Assembly: GCA_012295275.1 (NCBI GenBank)
Contig: CM022679.1
Span: forward strand, 29,344,664 to 29,408,663
Length of the DNA: 64,000 nt
Source of the DNA: Chrysomallon squamiferum
Taxonomy: Eukaryota; Mollusca; Gastropoda; Neomphalida; Peltospiridae
Reading direction: 5' to 3'
This document shows, piece by piece, positions 12,840-42,259 of the stretch (positions are counted from its first letter, which is position 1; every line of letters begins with the position of its first letter). Under the pieces are notes generated by a model. That model was not told the origin of the DNA, searched no databases, and saw only the letters and a program-made list of their open reading frames with translations. A program made the translations under genes and the position numbers.

Positions 12840-15270
12840 GCTCACTAATCCCACAGCCACACACAACTTGTCACAGACTGAAATCAGACACATCCAGAAT
12901 TTGTTACAGAGAAATCACAGCACCATGTAATGTATTTGTTATAAAGAGAGAATGTAAAAACATGACAAAGAGAAAAACACAGCATTCATAAGAATAAAAT
13001 CACTTTTTACAGTTTTCATCCAGAGAAATCACAACTTTCATACAGAGAAACCACAACTTTCATACAGAGAAACCACAGTTTTCATGGAGAGAAATTCACA
13101 AAAGGAATGAAATCTTAGAGATAAAGTAGAATGAAGTCACACATGCAGACTAGAATTTACTAGAACACAAGTAAAAACATCCCACAGCTGTTGTCTAAGC
13201 AACCAAAAAAATGAGGGTGTTCGTTTTGTAGGAATCTCATTTTTGTTTCATGAAAACCTTGTTACATGGAAAGTGTTAATAATTTAATATTCTATTTTCA
13301 ACAAACTTAATCTGAATCCTAATGTGACTGAAGTTAACAGTTAGGATATTTGGATAACATTCTGAAAGACTCTGCTACGACTGTTTCACTTTACTTCTTC
13401 AGAAACTGATTCAAGAAAGAATGGTTTTAAAATTTTATGCATGATATTTTTATTTATTTATTTATTTATTTATTAATCAACATATGTTGTGTGATGATTG
13501 GATTAAAGTTTCAATTACATTATTAACAGAGTGATTAATTGAAATCCTTGTTGTTTATTTACTCACTCGACAAGAAAATGGACGCAGTGTATTGTGTGAT
13601 AATTCAGAAATCAAAATATTTACTCCACAGAATTCCTGAACTGTGCAAATGATGAATTACAAGAACTGCAAAATAATTATATTATATATGAAATGTGCAA
13701 TTTCAGAATGACTTTAAAGAAAAAGCATTTAAGTTCATGAAATATTTAACATACATCCTTTCGGGTTGCAGTTATTAGTAATAATTATTATTTGAATATT
13801 TTGCAATATATATTTACTTTGTTATTGTTGCTGGGTAGATTGTTTGTTTTGTTTTATTCCACACATTCTTACTGGATACAGACCATTTTCCATGGCATTT
13901 TTTATTATTATTTTACTTTTTTTTTCATTTGGAATAATCACAGAACAAAAAAGTATATAATATCATTTATCATTTAATTTATTTTTTAGAATGTAAAATT
14001 ATTTCTGTTAAGGACAGTGGTTTCAAATATGATTTGTCACAGTGTTATATCAAAGACTGATATATAGAAACAAAAGGATAAAATTCAAGTATATAAAATA
14101 TATAAATATGTTTTCATCACCAAAGGTACTCTCAATTTTTGTGAAGACAAGGCATTTTGTAACTTGAAATTTGATAAATACAAATTTGTTTTAATTTTAA
14201 TGGTAATATGTGGATATATTTAATAAATTTAATTGCATTTATAAAGTGTGGACACAAACTATTATTGTTTAAAAAAAAAAAAAATCATAAAATGTTAATA
14301 CATGGAAATACTGTGACACAAATTAATTTCATTGATATTTCATTACTTTTTTTATTATTATTAATTTTATATGTTTCTCCATCACATAATAGTTTATATA
14401 AATATTTTTTTTTTTTTTACCTTCTTCTTTTAACATGGACAGGTTTGTATATGTGGAATTGTTATCCTTTAATGTCTTCAATAATTGGTCAGTACAGCAT
14501 TTTTGTTTGTTTTAGTTGTTACTTTTTGTAAAAAAAAAAATTTGTTAACATTCCATACTGAATAAAAATCAGTTTTACGTTTTGTTCTGGCTTGATGTTT
14601 TATGTTCTCAATGCACCTAATAAACAATTTGTATTTTAAAAAATTAATAAATAGAAAAATAGAAAAATCTAATAAAAATGTGTATTACTGAAATGAAAAT
14701 ATGTGAAATGGCAGAAAATAAATAAATAGAAATACTTTTTTTTTAGAACAGCTAAATAGATGCAACAAGTTATTTTTCTCATAATTATATTCACACAAGC
14801 CATGAAGCATTTAATCCGAATGTTTAAAATTAAATAATAAAGAATACGCGACAAGCTTTATTCAAGTTCTGTAACTCCGTCAGACTTATCAAGTCCCATA
14901 ACTGCGATTCCTACAAAATGTATATCTTTGTAATAATCAGTAAATCTGTAGAGATAATAGTATGTGCGTGTGTGTATAAGAGATAAATAGTATATAGCGT
15001 TTTGTTTTATTGATCGCCTTCACAAGAACATATTTGTTTTATTAATTTCACATCGTTAACAAGGCGCCTATTTTCATATTATAAAGGCTAAAATAATTGG
15101 GCAATATACATAGTTTTTTACAGACAGGCGTGAAACATTACTGGTGGGGTCTTGGAAACAGTTCATTCATATTAGATCGATAGTGCATCATAACAACACA
15201 TTATCACTGATATAGGATTTTTTCTTCTTTTTTTCTATCTTTTTTTTTTTTTCCCCTAAATTTAAAAATG

Positions 15271-15305
<35 letters not shown>

Positions 15306-15960
15306 ATATCGGTGAAAATAAAATGTTTGAAACTGGGTGCTGTGAAAACTGATTTAAGTGCAAGCTTCGCCCTACCGATTCCACTGAGTATTTCTGTTGT
15401 TAATTCTGTTGTTACTATATCGGCCGAAAAACCATGTTTTTAAACAGTTCATTTTATTTTATTTACTTCTTATATTTAAATTTTCATTTATTTATTTATC
15501 ATTATAATTTCTTTGTGAATAATAATGATAATAATACTAACAACAACAACAACAAAAGCAATAATAATAATAATAAACGTATTCTAGTCATTTAAATAAT
15601 TGATAATCGTATTTAATATCATTTCTAAAGATTAACTCACGTGACGAAAACTGAACTGCACGAGAATGTTCGTGCATCATGCGTGAAATGAAATCAGCTT
15701 GTCTGCCAGTGACGGATACAGTGGCGCCACCTGTGGACATTATTGCAGTTACTTTCCAGTTTAATTTGTATAATAAAAATGACTGACAGCTAAAAATGAC
15801 TTTTTTCTCTCTTTCACATATATTTTCTTTAAACGTTTTTTCTTTCATTCTCTCATACATTCACGTTATTTCTCACGTGATTTTTATTTTGTTCTAAAGT
15901 GTTGTTTTGACACCCTCCCCCCTAAAAATAATGTTTTGACCCGCCACTGGAGGTTCGTTC
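12840..15960 (+). other. PICK1 3' UTR and downstream intergenic DNA
   Basis: After the TGA at 12837-12839 there is a short direct repeat (CAGAGAAACCACAACTTTCAT, about 13020-13095), then AT-rich sequence. AATAAA at 14561-14566 is a plausible distal polyadenylation signal; another lies near 12991. A poly(A) tract sits at about 15268-15303. No convincing coding frame was found. Confidence 0.45.
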
Positions 15961-15969
15961 ACTGGAAGC

Positions 15970-15977
15970 TTATAAAA
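15970..15977 (+). promoter_or_regulatory. TATA box of the secreted Lys/Glu-rich gene
   Basis: TATAAAAA lies about 30 bases before a likely start site. A non-coding first exon of roughly 16000-16078 ends CCTTAG before GTGAGCAAG, and the coding exon begins after the TTTTCAG at about 16294-16300. Confidence 0.55.
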
Positions 15978-16301
15978 AGGTTCGACAGTTTATTTAAAGC
16001 ATAAATCTTGTCTGTTTCTCTGTTAGTCACATCTTGCACGCTCATCAAAGCTGTAATCTGAGGGGAAAAAAAACCTTAGGTGAGCAAGAAATTTTATTTT
16101 GCAAATACGAATACATTAAAATGTAGTTTCAACCATTCTGTCATATACTATATAAAAATAAATATACAAGCAAACATTTCCATTGTGCATGCCTTCGTGC
16201 ACCAACTTCATTAGTTAAATGTATTTCGTTGTACATGTTGTTATAAAAAAATTTTCGTCTTCTTCTTCTTCTTCTTATTATTATCAATTTACATTTTCAG
16301 A

Positions 16302-17571
16302 ATGAAGCCAGCGTGTGTGTTTATTTTTATCACCGTTTCTGCACTAAGTCTGACTGCCAGTAAACACGTCAACAGTCACGTCATCAGTCACGTCATCAAA
16401 CGAAACGTCCCCGCTACGCGATCGCCGTCTGAAGCGACTAAAGACGTAACCCAAACTCTGGGCGACGTGAACTCGCTTATCAAAGACCTCGCAAACAGCG
16501 AAACGTTCGAAGGAAAGAATTATTCAGACGTAGAAAGGAAAATGGTGAACATCGCGGTAAAAATTCTCACAGTGTGTACAGAGATTGAAGAGTTACTCAG
16601 CGAGGAAAAGTATTTGGAAACTAAGAAACAGGAAGAAAAGGGAAAGGAGAAATTTGGAGAAAAGGGAAATGAGAAGCAGGAAGAAAAGGGAAAGGAGAAA
16701 GTCGGAAAAAGGAAATGAGAAACAGGAAGAAAAGGGAAAGGAGAAAGTCGGAGAAAAAGGAAATGCGAAGCAGCAACAAAACGGAAATGAGAAAGGCACA
16801 GAAAAGGGGAAAAACGGAATGGAGCAGCAGAAGGAAAAGGGGAAAGGTAAAAAAGACGGAAAGGGTGATGGAGAAACTGATATGAACAAAGAAAATGGCA
16901 AAGAACAGCAAAAGGACGTAATAAACTTGAAAAAACTGTTTAACATTCTGTCATCTGAGAATATTGCAGATGTTTATGAAGAAAATAATGAGAGTTTAAA
17001 CGCACTGGAGAAGCCGCCGGATAAAGACATGTTACCTTTCAACAAAGATAAACTTCAGGAATCCATATTGGATGAAACTGAACAAGTAATAACAGACGAA
17101 CTTGTCGCTAACGAACCTTCAGAAACCCAGGCTTCCTTTAAAGATGAATCGAATAAGACGCAGGGAACTACAGCGGCAGTTAGACTGCCTACACACACCA
17201 CAAACCCGAAGCCAACACAAAAATCACCCGAAGCAGAAAAATCAAACGAAAGAATTGTGAAAGCTCTACAAGAACTCGTGACTTACATGAAACATCGAAG
17301 TAACGGGGATTTGAAGACGTCTTCCAAAGGCAGACGTAAACGAGACGTGATGACGTATTTCACAGACAGGGAGAAGCGTGATCTGGAGTCTGATGGGAAT
17401 TCTCCGTTCTACCTGGAGCAGGTGGTTGCCAAGCAGGAAGACGTAACAAAAGAAATTCACGTGCGGTGCCTAATTGATGATTATGTAACGGACATGATGT
17501 CTAACGTATGTGAACATCTGAACAACAAGGTTAAAAACATGTACAGCGAAATTGTCAACAAAACCCCTTAA
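16302..17571 (+). CDS. Unrecognised secreted Lys/Glu/Gly-rich protein, broken by a 2-nt frameshift
   Basis: The start codon directly follows a splice acceptor. The first 20 residues form a signal peptide. The first frame runs to a TGA at 16716-16718 (138 aa). The other frame then carries the same repeat onward to 17571. The repeat is about 16 residues (GNEKQEEKGKEKVGEK) in three or more copies, and one copy lacks two bases at about 16705-16711. With the missing bases the protein would be about 423 aa. The C-terminal part has dibasic sites (GRRKRD, EKRD) and two late cysteines (VRC, NVC), as in processed secreted precursors. It may be an assembly error, a truncated allele or a young pseudogene. 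Function unknown. Confidence 0.6.
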
Positions 17572-18078
17572 TTCAGCATCTACGACACGACACACTTTGG
17601 ATTTTGGTAAGCAGTTTTGAATTTTGAATGAACTAAACAAAATGCAACCGTAATCTGGTTCTGTTAAAAAATATTTATATACCAACTGCTGTAAAATTAA
17701 TTTTAAGAAAGAAGCACTACCCTTTCCCTCCAACCCTCCCCATGCACACTAATCTCTTATTACTGTTATCCTATTACTGTTCTTGTTGCCAATATTATGG
17801 TATTAAATACTGTCATGGTTTCTTTTTCCAGACTGAACGATTGGGATATCATAAAAGACTGGTTTTTACGCAGATCCATTTCAGAGGCCATCTCATTGCT
17901 ACATACACTGTATTCAGTATTTATTTGTCTCATTATCATCATCAAAACTAGTTTCATTTTACTTGTATGTATGTATGTATATATGCATCTGTATTTATTA
18001 TTATTATTCTAAAAAGGAGAAATGGTAGCAAAATTCCAAGAATATTTTCGTAATTGAATTTTTGATACCTTTCTTGAA

Positions 18079-18117
<39 letters not shown>

Positions 18118-18580
18118 TCACAAAAATAAATAAGAAATAAAAAATTATAAACAGTCAGTTGGAAGTCTTGCACGAGTAAATCTCGTATTTGTCAGGGCTC
18201 ATTTTTATTTTTTTATTTTAACATCTTCACGTCTGTATTTGGAAGACCGCAACTGATATTGTCTAAGGAGCGATGAGCTCTGTGTGCCTTCAATAAAACA
18301 CACAGACAGACAATAACAGAAAATCTACTAAATGTGCTGGGTTTTTTTACAAGTTCTACACTGATGAAAATGTTTACCTAGTCAGTTGATGGCATCAAAA
18401 TCAGTTTCTAATTATCAGTTGATAACAGAAACTTCTTACTGCTTTTTTTTTTTTTTTTTTTTTTTTTAAACAGACATTCTCTCACTTTCTTCTTTTTTTT
18501 TTTAATCATTATTTCTGTTTGGAACAAATAAATCTTATGTAAAAATAAAATAAAAACAAAATTCAATTATCAGCAAATTT
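17572..18580 (+). other. 3' UTR of the secreted gene and intergenic DNA
   Basis: Contains a (CA)n tract at 18080-18115, AATAAA at 18125-18130 as a possible polyadenylation signal, and a poly(T) run at about 18443-18468. No further gene was seen. Confidence 0.45.
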
Positions 18581-18634
18581 CTTTAATATTTTGATGACCG
18601 ATACATTTCTGTGTTAGCAGTTCATAAAATGTTC

Positions 18635-18670
18635 TCATTTTCTTGAAGATCCGTCAGCTGCTCTTCTTCC

Positions 18671-18709
<39 letters not shown>

Positions 18710-20054
18710 CCGTAACACTAATTATAACTCTCTCTCTCAAAAAAAAAAAAAAAAGAACTTACTGTCTTCAGGAAACTCGTCATTTCCACTGAAAATGGAG
18801 AAATGTAGAACAAATGTAAAATGTAGAACAATGTAAAACAGTAGAAATGTAGAACAATGTAAAACTACAAATGTAAAATGTGGAACAATGTAAAACAGTA
18901 GAAATGTAAAATGTAGAACAAAATGTAAAAATACTGAGTAGAAATTAAAAATTAGAATAAAAGCTAAAATCCAGAGCAGAAATCTAAAATTATTTATTTA
19001 TTTATTTATATAAAATCTGTTGCAGGCTCTTTTCCCGTTATAACAAGGACTCTATGACAGGGTTACCAAAAGTCGTAAAATTATTTTAATTATATGTGGG
19101 GGGAAAATGTATGAAAACTATTCCTTTCTTCTGACAGGAGTAACCTAGTGTGCAACAGACAACCGTTTCATCATTTAGTACATTTAGAGAAAATTTATAA
19201 AACTCACGTTTTTACATCCCATTCGGATCTGTACTTATCACTGAAAAAAACAAAACCAAAAAACATCCAGGTTACCACTACAGTTTCGACTAGTATTAGT
19301 ATGACCATTAATTCAGCTGTTAACCACAGGCTGAAAATCCTTTACCCGAAATGATTGGGATCGGACGTGTTCGGGGTTTCGGAATATCTCGGAATAATAA
19401 GGAGTTAGCACGAGAATAGAATCTAGGTGAGAATTCCATTTATTTATCGTGTCCAGATATTCCGAAGAAAAGTTTGTATCATTTCTATTTAATAATTTGG
19501 GCCATAGAATAAAATGTGTGTATGCAAGAGTCCTAGAACTGTAAGATATCCGTGTTTCTGCCGCTCGGAGAAAGTTTCGGATTTAAGAGCTTCTTGGTTT
19601 TCGAAATTTCGAATAAGGGATCTTCAACCTGTACTACTATTCCTACTACATTTATTATTACTACCATCACAATTATTTGATTTATAATTATTATTATTAT
19701 TATTATTACCACTACCACCACAAATTCTAATACTACCTATATTAATACTGCTATCATATTATTTACCACTACTATAAAAAATAAAAAAAATAAATATATA
19801 TATATTACCACTGTAACTACTGTTTTTGTTAATATCACATTATTATTACTATTTTTTCTTTCCTATTTTGTTACTTGAAAACCAGTTAATTTAAGAAGTG
19901 ATACATTACATACGCTACTTTTAATTGTAAATGTTCTAACTGAGGTTATTTAACTAACGTACCGGCAGGCTTTCAAGCAGCTGGAAACGCTAGCCTCGGT
20001 GATGATGCATGGGGTGAGGATGAGCAACAACAGGAGTAGTTTTACTGCCAACAT
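18635..20054 (-). CDS. Small secreted peptide gene H-prime with one CX3C motif
   Basis: Coding exons in transcript order: 20054-19963 (exon starts 20068), 19240-19208, 18788-18763, 18669-18635. Phases agree and the stop is TGA (62-aa precursor). The first exon encodes a hydrophobic signal peptide (MLAVKLLLLLLILTPC) and ends with SCLKAC. The rest is charged and hydrophilic, ending RRRAADGSSRK. A non-coding first exon ends near 20234. Its signal peptide, exon layout, 3' UTR and promoter match the plus-strand gene at 20877-21957, so the two are an inverted duplicate pair. ATTAAA on the minus strand near 18580 may be the polyadenylation signal. Function unknown. Confidence 0.7.
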
Positions 20055-20297
20055 TGTTCAGTTAGAATCTGAAATAGAAAAAATATACACTTCATAAAGT
20101 ACTGCTGCTGTGTATATATATATATGCGTGCATGTATGTACGTGTATGCGCGTGTGTGGTCATACGGACATGAGCATTTAGAATGAATACAAAACTGAAA
20201 AAGAATTTAAAAAAGATAATAAATGCAATATACCCTGTGGATTTGTTCGGTTCAGATATCGGGCTGATTTTGTCGTGATTTAGGAATACCTGTGTAT

Positions 20298-20307
20298 CTT
20301 ATTTATA
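20298..20307 (-). promoter_or_regulatory. TATA box of gene H-prime
   Basis: TATAAATAAG on the minus strand. It is identical to the TATA box of the divergent partner at 20671-20680, and about 60 bases upstream of it are also similar. Confidence 0.65.
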
Positions 20308-20670
20308 CGTTTAATCAGAATAATTTTGCATCATCTGTTCCCTCCAAATGAGAGACTGTGACAGCCATTAGTGAGGTTAATTACTGTTTTTGTACTTTTG
20401 CTAAAATCTAATCGACATTTGCTTGTGTAAATTAACATAATTAATGGTACTTAACACCAATTATGCATTGTTAAGTATGCTATTTTTCACAACAAAATCC
20501 CTTTAGTTTGTAATGGATCAACGAGCAGTTTATAAAAAACTAGTTTTAGCGTCGCACCAGTTTCCATATCAAAAGTACGAGACCACGAATTAATATGAAA
20601 ATCTGGTTAATTGCTGTCATGGTTTCTGATTTGGCCGAAGCAGACGGTACTATATTATTCTAATTAAAGG
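20308..20670. promoter_or_regulatory. Divergent promoter region between genes H-prime and H
   Basis: About 360 bp separates the two outward-facing TATA boxes. The sequence next to each box is an inverted copy of the other (GCTGTCATGGTTTCTGATTTGG against GGCTGTCACAGTCTCTCATTTGG). The promoters were therefore duplicated with the genes. Confidence 0.6.
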
Positions 20671-20680
20671 TATAAATAAG
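20671..20680 (+). promoter_or_regulatory. TATA box of gene H
   Basis: TATAAATAAG. The predicted non-coding first exon ends at 20733 (ATCAAG before GTATTGCATT). Confidence 0.65.
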
Positions 20681-20773
20681 GCCAGTAGGTAATGGAAAGT
20701 CATAACAGGACTTGAAGCGAAAAGAGCATCAAGGTATTGCATTCGTTATTATTATTATTATTACTTTAATTAC

Positions 20774-20811
<38 letters not shown>

Positions 20812-20876
20812 TAACACAGACAGCAGCAGTATTTTATGAAATATATATTTTTTCTATTTCAGATTCTAATTAAACA

Positions 20877-21957
20877 ATGTTGGCAGTAAAACTACTTCTG
20901 TTGTTGCTTATCCTTACCCCATGCATCATTGAGGCAAACCTTTCAGGTTGCTTTTATCAATGCTTGTACGTATAGTATTATTATTATTATTTTAAACACA
21001 AGAAAAAAGGAGATAATAATAATAAATAGAAAAATAAAATGAATAAATATTAATAACAATAATAAAAGAATTGTAATAAGTAGATATAGAAGTCGTGATG
21101 GCAGAGGTAGCAGTAGTTACAGCCGTAGTATACAATGACAGGTAAATGTAGAAGTAGAGGTAGTAGTAGTAGTAATGTAAACTTTTTTTTTTTTTTTTTT
21201 TTTTTCAAAACAGTGCCAGTTACCACCCACACTATTACGAGTAAGTATCTTTAATTTCAACGTACTGCACACACTAAAAAAATTATAAATGAGATCTGTA
21301 TTTCTGACACTGTTAGTGATATTCTACAACAGCAGAATTTTTATTATGTGCCTCTTCCTGGATAGGAAAGTGCAGACTTTATTATTGTCAAAGCATGATC
21401 TCAATACACTTTTAAAACACAGTCGCAGTGTGTACAAATGTTTTAGGTTGCTTACATTAAAATAACTTTTAAAATATATTTTATTACTTGCATATGTTAT
21501 TGTAAAAATACATACAATTTTTTTTATTTATTAATAATAATAATAATAAATAGATATAATAATATATATCCCATAACTGAGATTTTTCATAAATTTTGAC
21601 ATAAATGTACTCTATATTTTACACATTTATTGTTTTAATGTTCGATCGCTACTCTAAGAATTTTAATTTAAATGGTTATTTCCATTCTGTTTTATATCTG
21701 CTCTATGTGTCTATTTTGCATTTTCAGAGATGAGAATGGCAATCCTGAAGGTAAGTTTGCTCATTTTTAGATAGAAACAGTGAGAGACAGGGAAGTAAAA
21801 GACAGAATGAAATAATGAACGCGAGAGAGTTGGGAAAAAAGCCAGAAATTACTCAAACTGTTCCGATTATTTTTAAAATATTTTTATTATTGAATTTTTT
21901 ATTTTTTTATTTTTTTTAGACAGAGCAATTCATACAGATCAGGTTCCAAGCAGATGA
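20877..21957 (+). CDS. Small secreted peptide gene H with one CX3C motif
   Basis: Coding exons 20877-20965 (exon starts 20863), 21214-21240, 21728-21750 and 21920-21957 have matching phases (2, 2, 1) and encode a 58-aa precursor. The signal peptide is MLAVKLLLLLLILTPCIIEA. A single CFYQC motif closes the first coding exon. The remainder is rich in Tyr, His, Asp and Asn and ends DQVPSR. Its partner on the minus strand (18635-20054) shares the layout. The larger peptide array at 38-62 kb also puts a CX3C at the end of the signal-peptide exon, but those genes have a second CX3C that this one lacks. Function unknown. Confidence 0.72.
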
Positions 21958-22002
21958 AAACATTTACGTGAATTTCTAACCCAGAAATGTGTCGGTCATC
22001 AA

Positions 22003-22008
22003 AATAAA
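22003..22008 (+). terminator. Polyadenylation signal of gene H
   Basis: AATAAA lies 46 bases after the stop, inside a stretch (GTCGGTCATCAAAATAAAG) that is also present, with changes, in the 3' UTR of gene H-prime. Confidence 0.6.
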
Positions 22009-22818
22009 GAAATTTGCTGATAGTTGAATTTTGTTTTTAATTTACATCATTGTAACGTTTGTTTGTTCAGAACAGAAACAATGGTGAGAAAGTCAGAAAA
22101 TGTGTTTTAGAAATATCAGTAAGAAATTTGTCTTTGCTGTCAAAGGGTAATTTGATTCCAACAGCTGTCTTCAGTGACAGTTCCAATTCTTTACTGACTG
22201 TCTCAAAGGATTATTTGTCACTCACGCTAGTGTATGCTGTCTCTCTATATGTGTGCCTGTGTTAAATGTGTTAGATAATTTATGCAGATATAAAAACCTT
22301 TTTAAAATTTATTCTGGTACAAATCTGGACACAAATTACAAAATGAACGTCTGTGTGATGTGGTTTCTTGACAACTTCTCCAGATGTCTGTAAAATCTGT
22401 ATAAAAAAACCCCTACATCTATTGCAACATCCTGGAAAGCTCATTGGAAACGATTCACATTTTTCACATTCAGCTTCACCACTTCTTCTTAAACAGCATC
22501 TCTAAAACAGCACATGATTTAAGAAAAAAAAAAAATGACGCCTGGATTATGGGATTGCTTGATGACTTCATAAATTTTTTTTTTTATCTAAACCCAGTGA
22601 CAGACCGTATTTGCTTATAAAAACACTGTGATAAAAAGTGACTTCTGCAGGAAAAGTCTTTGTTTTAAAATCCAGTTCAGTTTTTTTTTTAACTGCACCC
22701 GACTGATTTTATCGGCCTACAGTTTGAAAATTTACGATTTTTAAATTATATATTTTAAAGATGTATAATTTCGCAGCTTCTTCTTTCTTCTTCTTGTTCT
22801 CTTTCAAACGTCCTACAG
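22009..22818. other. Region between convergent genes H and MadBub
   Basis: AT-rich DNA that should include the MadBub 3' UTR on the minus strand. AATAAA on the minus strand at about 22308-22313 is one possible polyadenylation signal. A 68-codon plus frame at 22059-22265 shows no family likeness. Confidence 0.4.
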
Positions 22819-37665
<14,847 letters not shown>

Positions 37666-37745
37666 TTTTGACAACTACGACGGTAATATTTCGAAAATCA
37701 ACAAGATGGTAAACTCGAACATCTAGTGTTTGAAATGGCCGCTTC

Positions 37746-37755
37746 GCGCATGCGC
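37746..37755. promoter_or_regulatory. NRF1-type palindrome in the MadBub promoter
   Basis: GCGCATGCGC, the consensus NRF1 site, lies about 80 bases before the MadBub start codon in the most CG-rich part of the area. NRF1 sites are common in promoters of housekeeping and cell-cycle genes. The inverted copies of this promoter in the array have lost it. Confidence 0.6.
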
Positions 37756-38039
37756 ACAAGAAAGCCACTAAAGTAGCAGGTTGTTTCGCCTGTGTTGCTT
37801 TTCACTCAACTGATCAGTGACGGAATATAAACTTGACCTCGCATAGCCCCGCAGTGAAAAAACATTGAAATTGCATTTTATTTTTAAAATTTAACATATT
37901 CTAAAGCATTTCTTTAAATTAATAGTTTACTATTGGAAAACCTGCATAATATTCATTCATTTTAAACTTAACAAAAATAATTATTAAAAAGAAACAAGTG
38001 AAAAACTATTTAAAATAAAAATGAAAGAAAAAACATAAA

Positions 38040-38640
38040 TGTCGAAAACTGATAATTAATAATGTTGACTTATGATCAAGACACAACGTCATATAAATCT
38101 TTAAAAATACGAGTATATATTTCTAATAACAAATAAAGACAGAGCAGTGGTCTTACAGTCGACATATCTGTAACGTAAACATCACATTAAAATATACACG
38201 TATCTGTCAACGTTGAAATACATACGTAACCGTCAACAGTAATATATACATATAATTGTCAACATTAAAATATACATGTATCTGTCAACATTAGAATATA
38301 CATGTAACTGTCGACATTCAAATATACACATAACTGTCAACATTAAAATATTCACGTAACTGTCAACATTGAAATATTCACGTAACTGTCAACATTAAAA
38401 TATACATGTAACCATCAGCATTAACATATAAACCTAACTGTCAGCAATAAAATATACACACAACTGTGAACATTAAATTATACATGTAACTGTCAACATT
38501 ATAATATTCATGTGTAGCTATGCATGTATGCATATGCATAGGCAGATAGATGGTTAGGTATATATTTTGAGGTTGGCAAACAGAAGTTTGAACTTGTATG
38601 ATATTTGGTATGGGCGTGGTGCTATTTACAATAAATGATT
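38040..38640 (-). pseudogene. Peptide gene A, truncated 5' relic
   Basis: A minus-strand ATG at 38165 follows a TTACAG acceptor and opens with MSTVRPLLCLYLLL, which resembles the signal peptide start of genes B, D and F. The match then ends, and no CX3C exon was found before the MadBub promoter about 350 bases away. Intron 1 (38175-38520) holds the same 26-bp type of repeat as gene F, and a promoter-like GTGCTATTTAC lies near 38621. It sits head to tail with gene B and downstream faces the divergent MadBub start. Confidence 0.55.
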
Positions 38641-38799
38641 AACTATTTTAAAGTTCATTGTACTTTGTTATTGTTCAAAATTCAGGTTGAGTTTATCGAT
38701 CGACATTTTCCTAAATTCTTTAAAAGATTTTTACATACTGCTAACTGAATGGAGTGTTATAGATTTTCGTAATTAAAATATTTCGTTCATTATGATAAA

Positions 38800-39110
38800 T
38801 CAGCGTTCATTTAGTATTCAGACGTTATTCACAAAACTCGTTGTTATAATCAACCTGCGGAAGCAAGATTTCTTTCTTTGCTTTTTGTTTTGCTTTTAAA
38901 TCATAAATTCTGATTAATAAAAATGCTTTCGTGAAATAAGTTATGATTTTTGAACGAAAAACGAAAAGGAAAAATAGAAAAAGAAACAAGTTTATCTAAT
39001 TTATTACGATTATTTCTTTTTTTTTATGTCAGTCGTTTAACATTTTGGTTTTGAAAAGAAAACGAAGATAAAGAAACAAAAAAGAAGAAAAGCAAACAAC
39101 ATGATATGTT
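38800..39110 (+). pseudogene. Inverted fragment of MadBub intron 1
   Basis: CAACCTGCGGAAGCAAG, the CTTTCGTGAAATAAG stretch and ACGAAAAACGAAAAGG are reverse-complement relatives of MadBub intron 1 (about 37230-37450). The same block follows each exon 1 relic further along the array. Confidence 0.55.
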
Positions 39111-39123
39111 TTCAGAATCATAT

Positions 39124-39129
39124 TTTATT
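39124..39129 (-). terminator. Polyadenylation signal of peptide gene B
   Basis: AATAAA on the minus strand about 50 bases after the stop, within a 3' UTR conserved in genes C, D, E and F. Confidence 0.65.
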
Positions 39130-39180
39130 CATCATTCAGTTTTAGAAATAAAATGATGTTTTCATGTTGATCTTCGAAAC

Positions 39181-41995
<2,815 letters not shown>

Positions 41996-42239
41996 ATCTA
42001 TAATACATTGAAATATAAACATAATTATGAACATTAAAATATACACGTAACTGTTAAAATTAAAATATTTATGTCTGGCTATGCGTGTATGTATGTAGAT
42101 AGAAATATAGATGGTTAGGTAATAATTTTTAAGTTGACATGTACAATGAATACAATCAAAACATACCTTCAAAGTGTTCTCTTTTCTACAGTCCAAAGAG
42201 CAAGTTCAAGCTGGTATGAATTTTCGTTTGAACGTGCTG

Positions 42240-42250
42240 CTATTTATTTA
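42240..42250 (-). promoter_or_regulatory. TATA box of peptide gene B
   Basis: TAAATAAATAG on the minus strand, about 70 bases before the non-coding exon donor at 42167. The equivalent TATTTAT block is conserved in genes D (about 50755-50764), F (about 57204-57211) and G (about 62509-62518). Confidence 0.5.
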
Positions 42251-42259
42251 CAAATTCGT

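Noticed and set aside
15588-15860. A 90-codon minus frame between PICK1 and the secreted gene
   Set aside because: No family likeness, splice context or promoter. It sits in AT-rich intergenic DNA.
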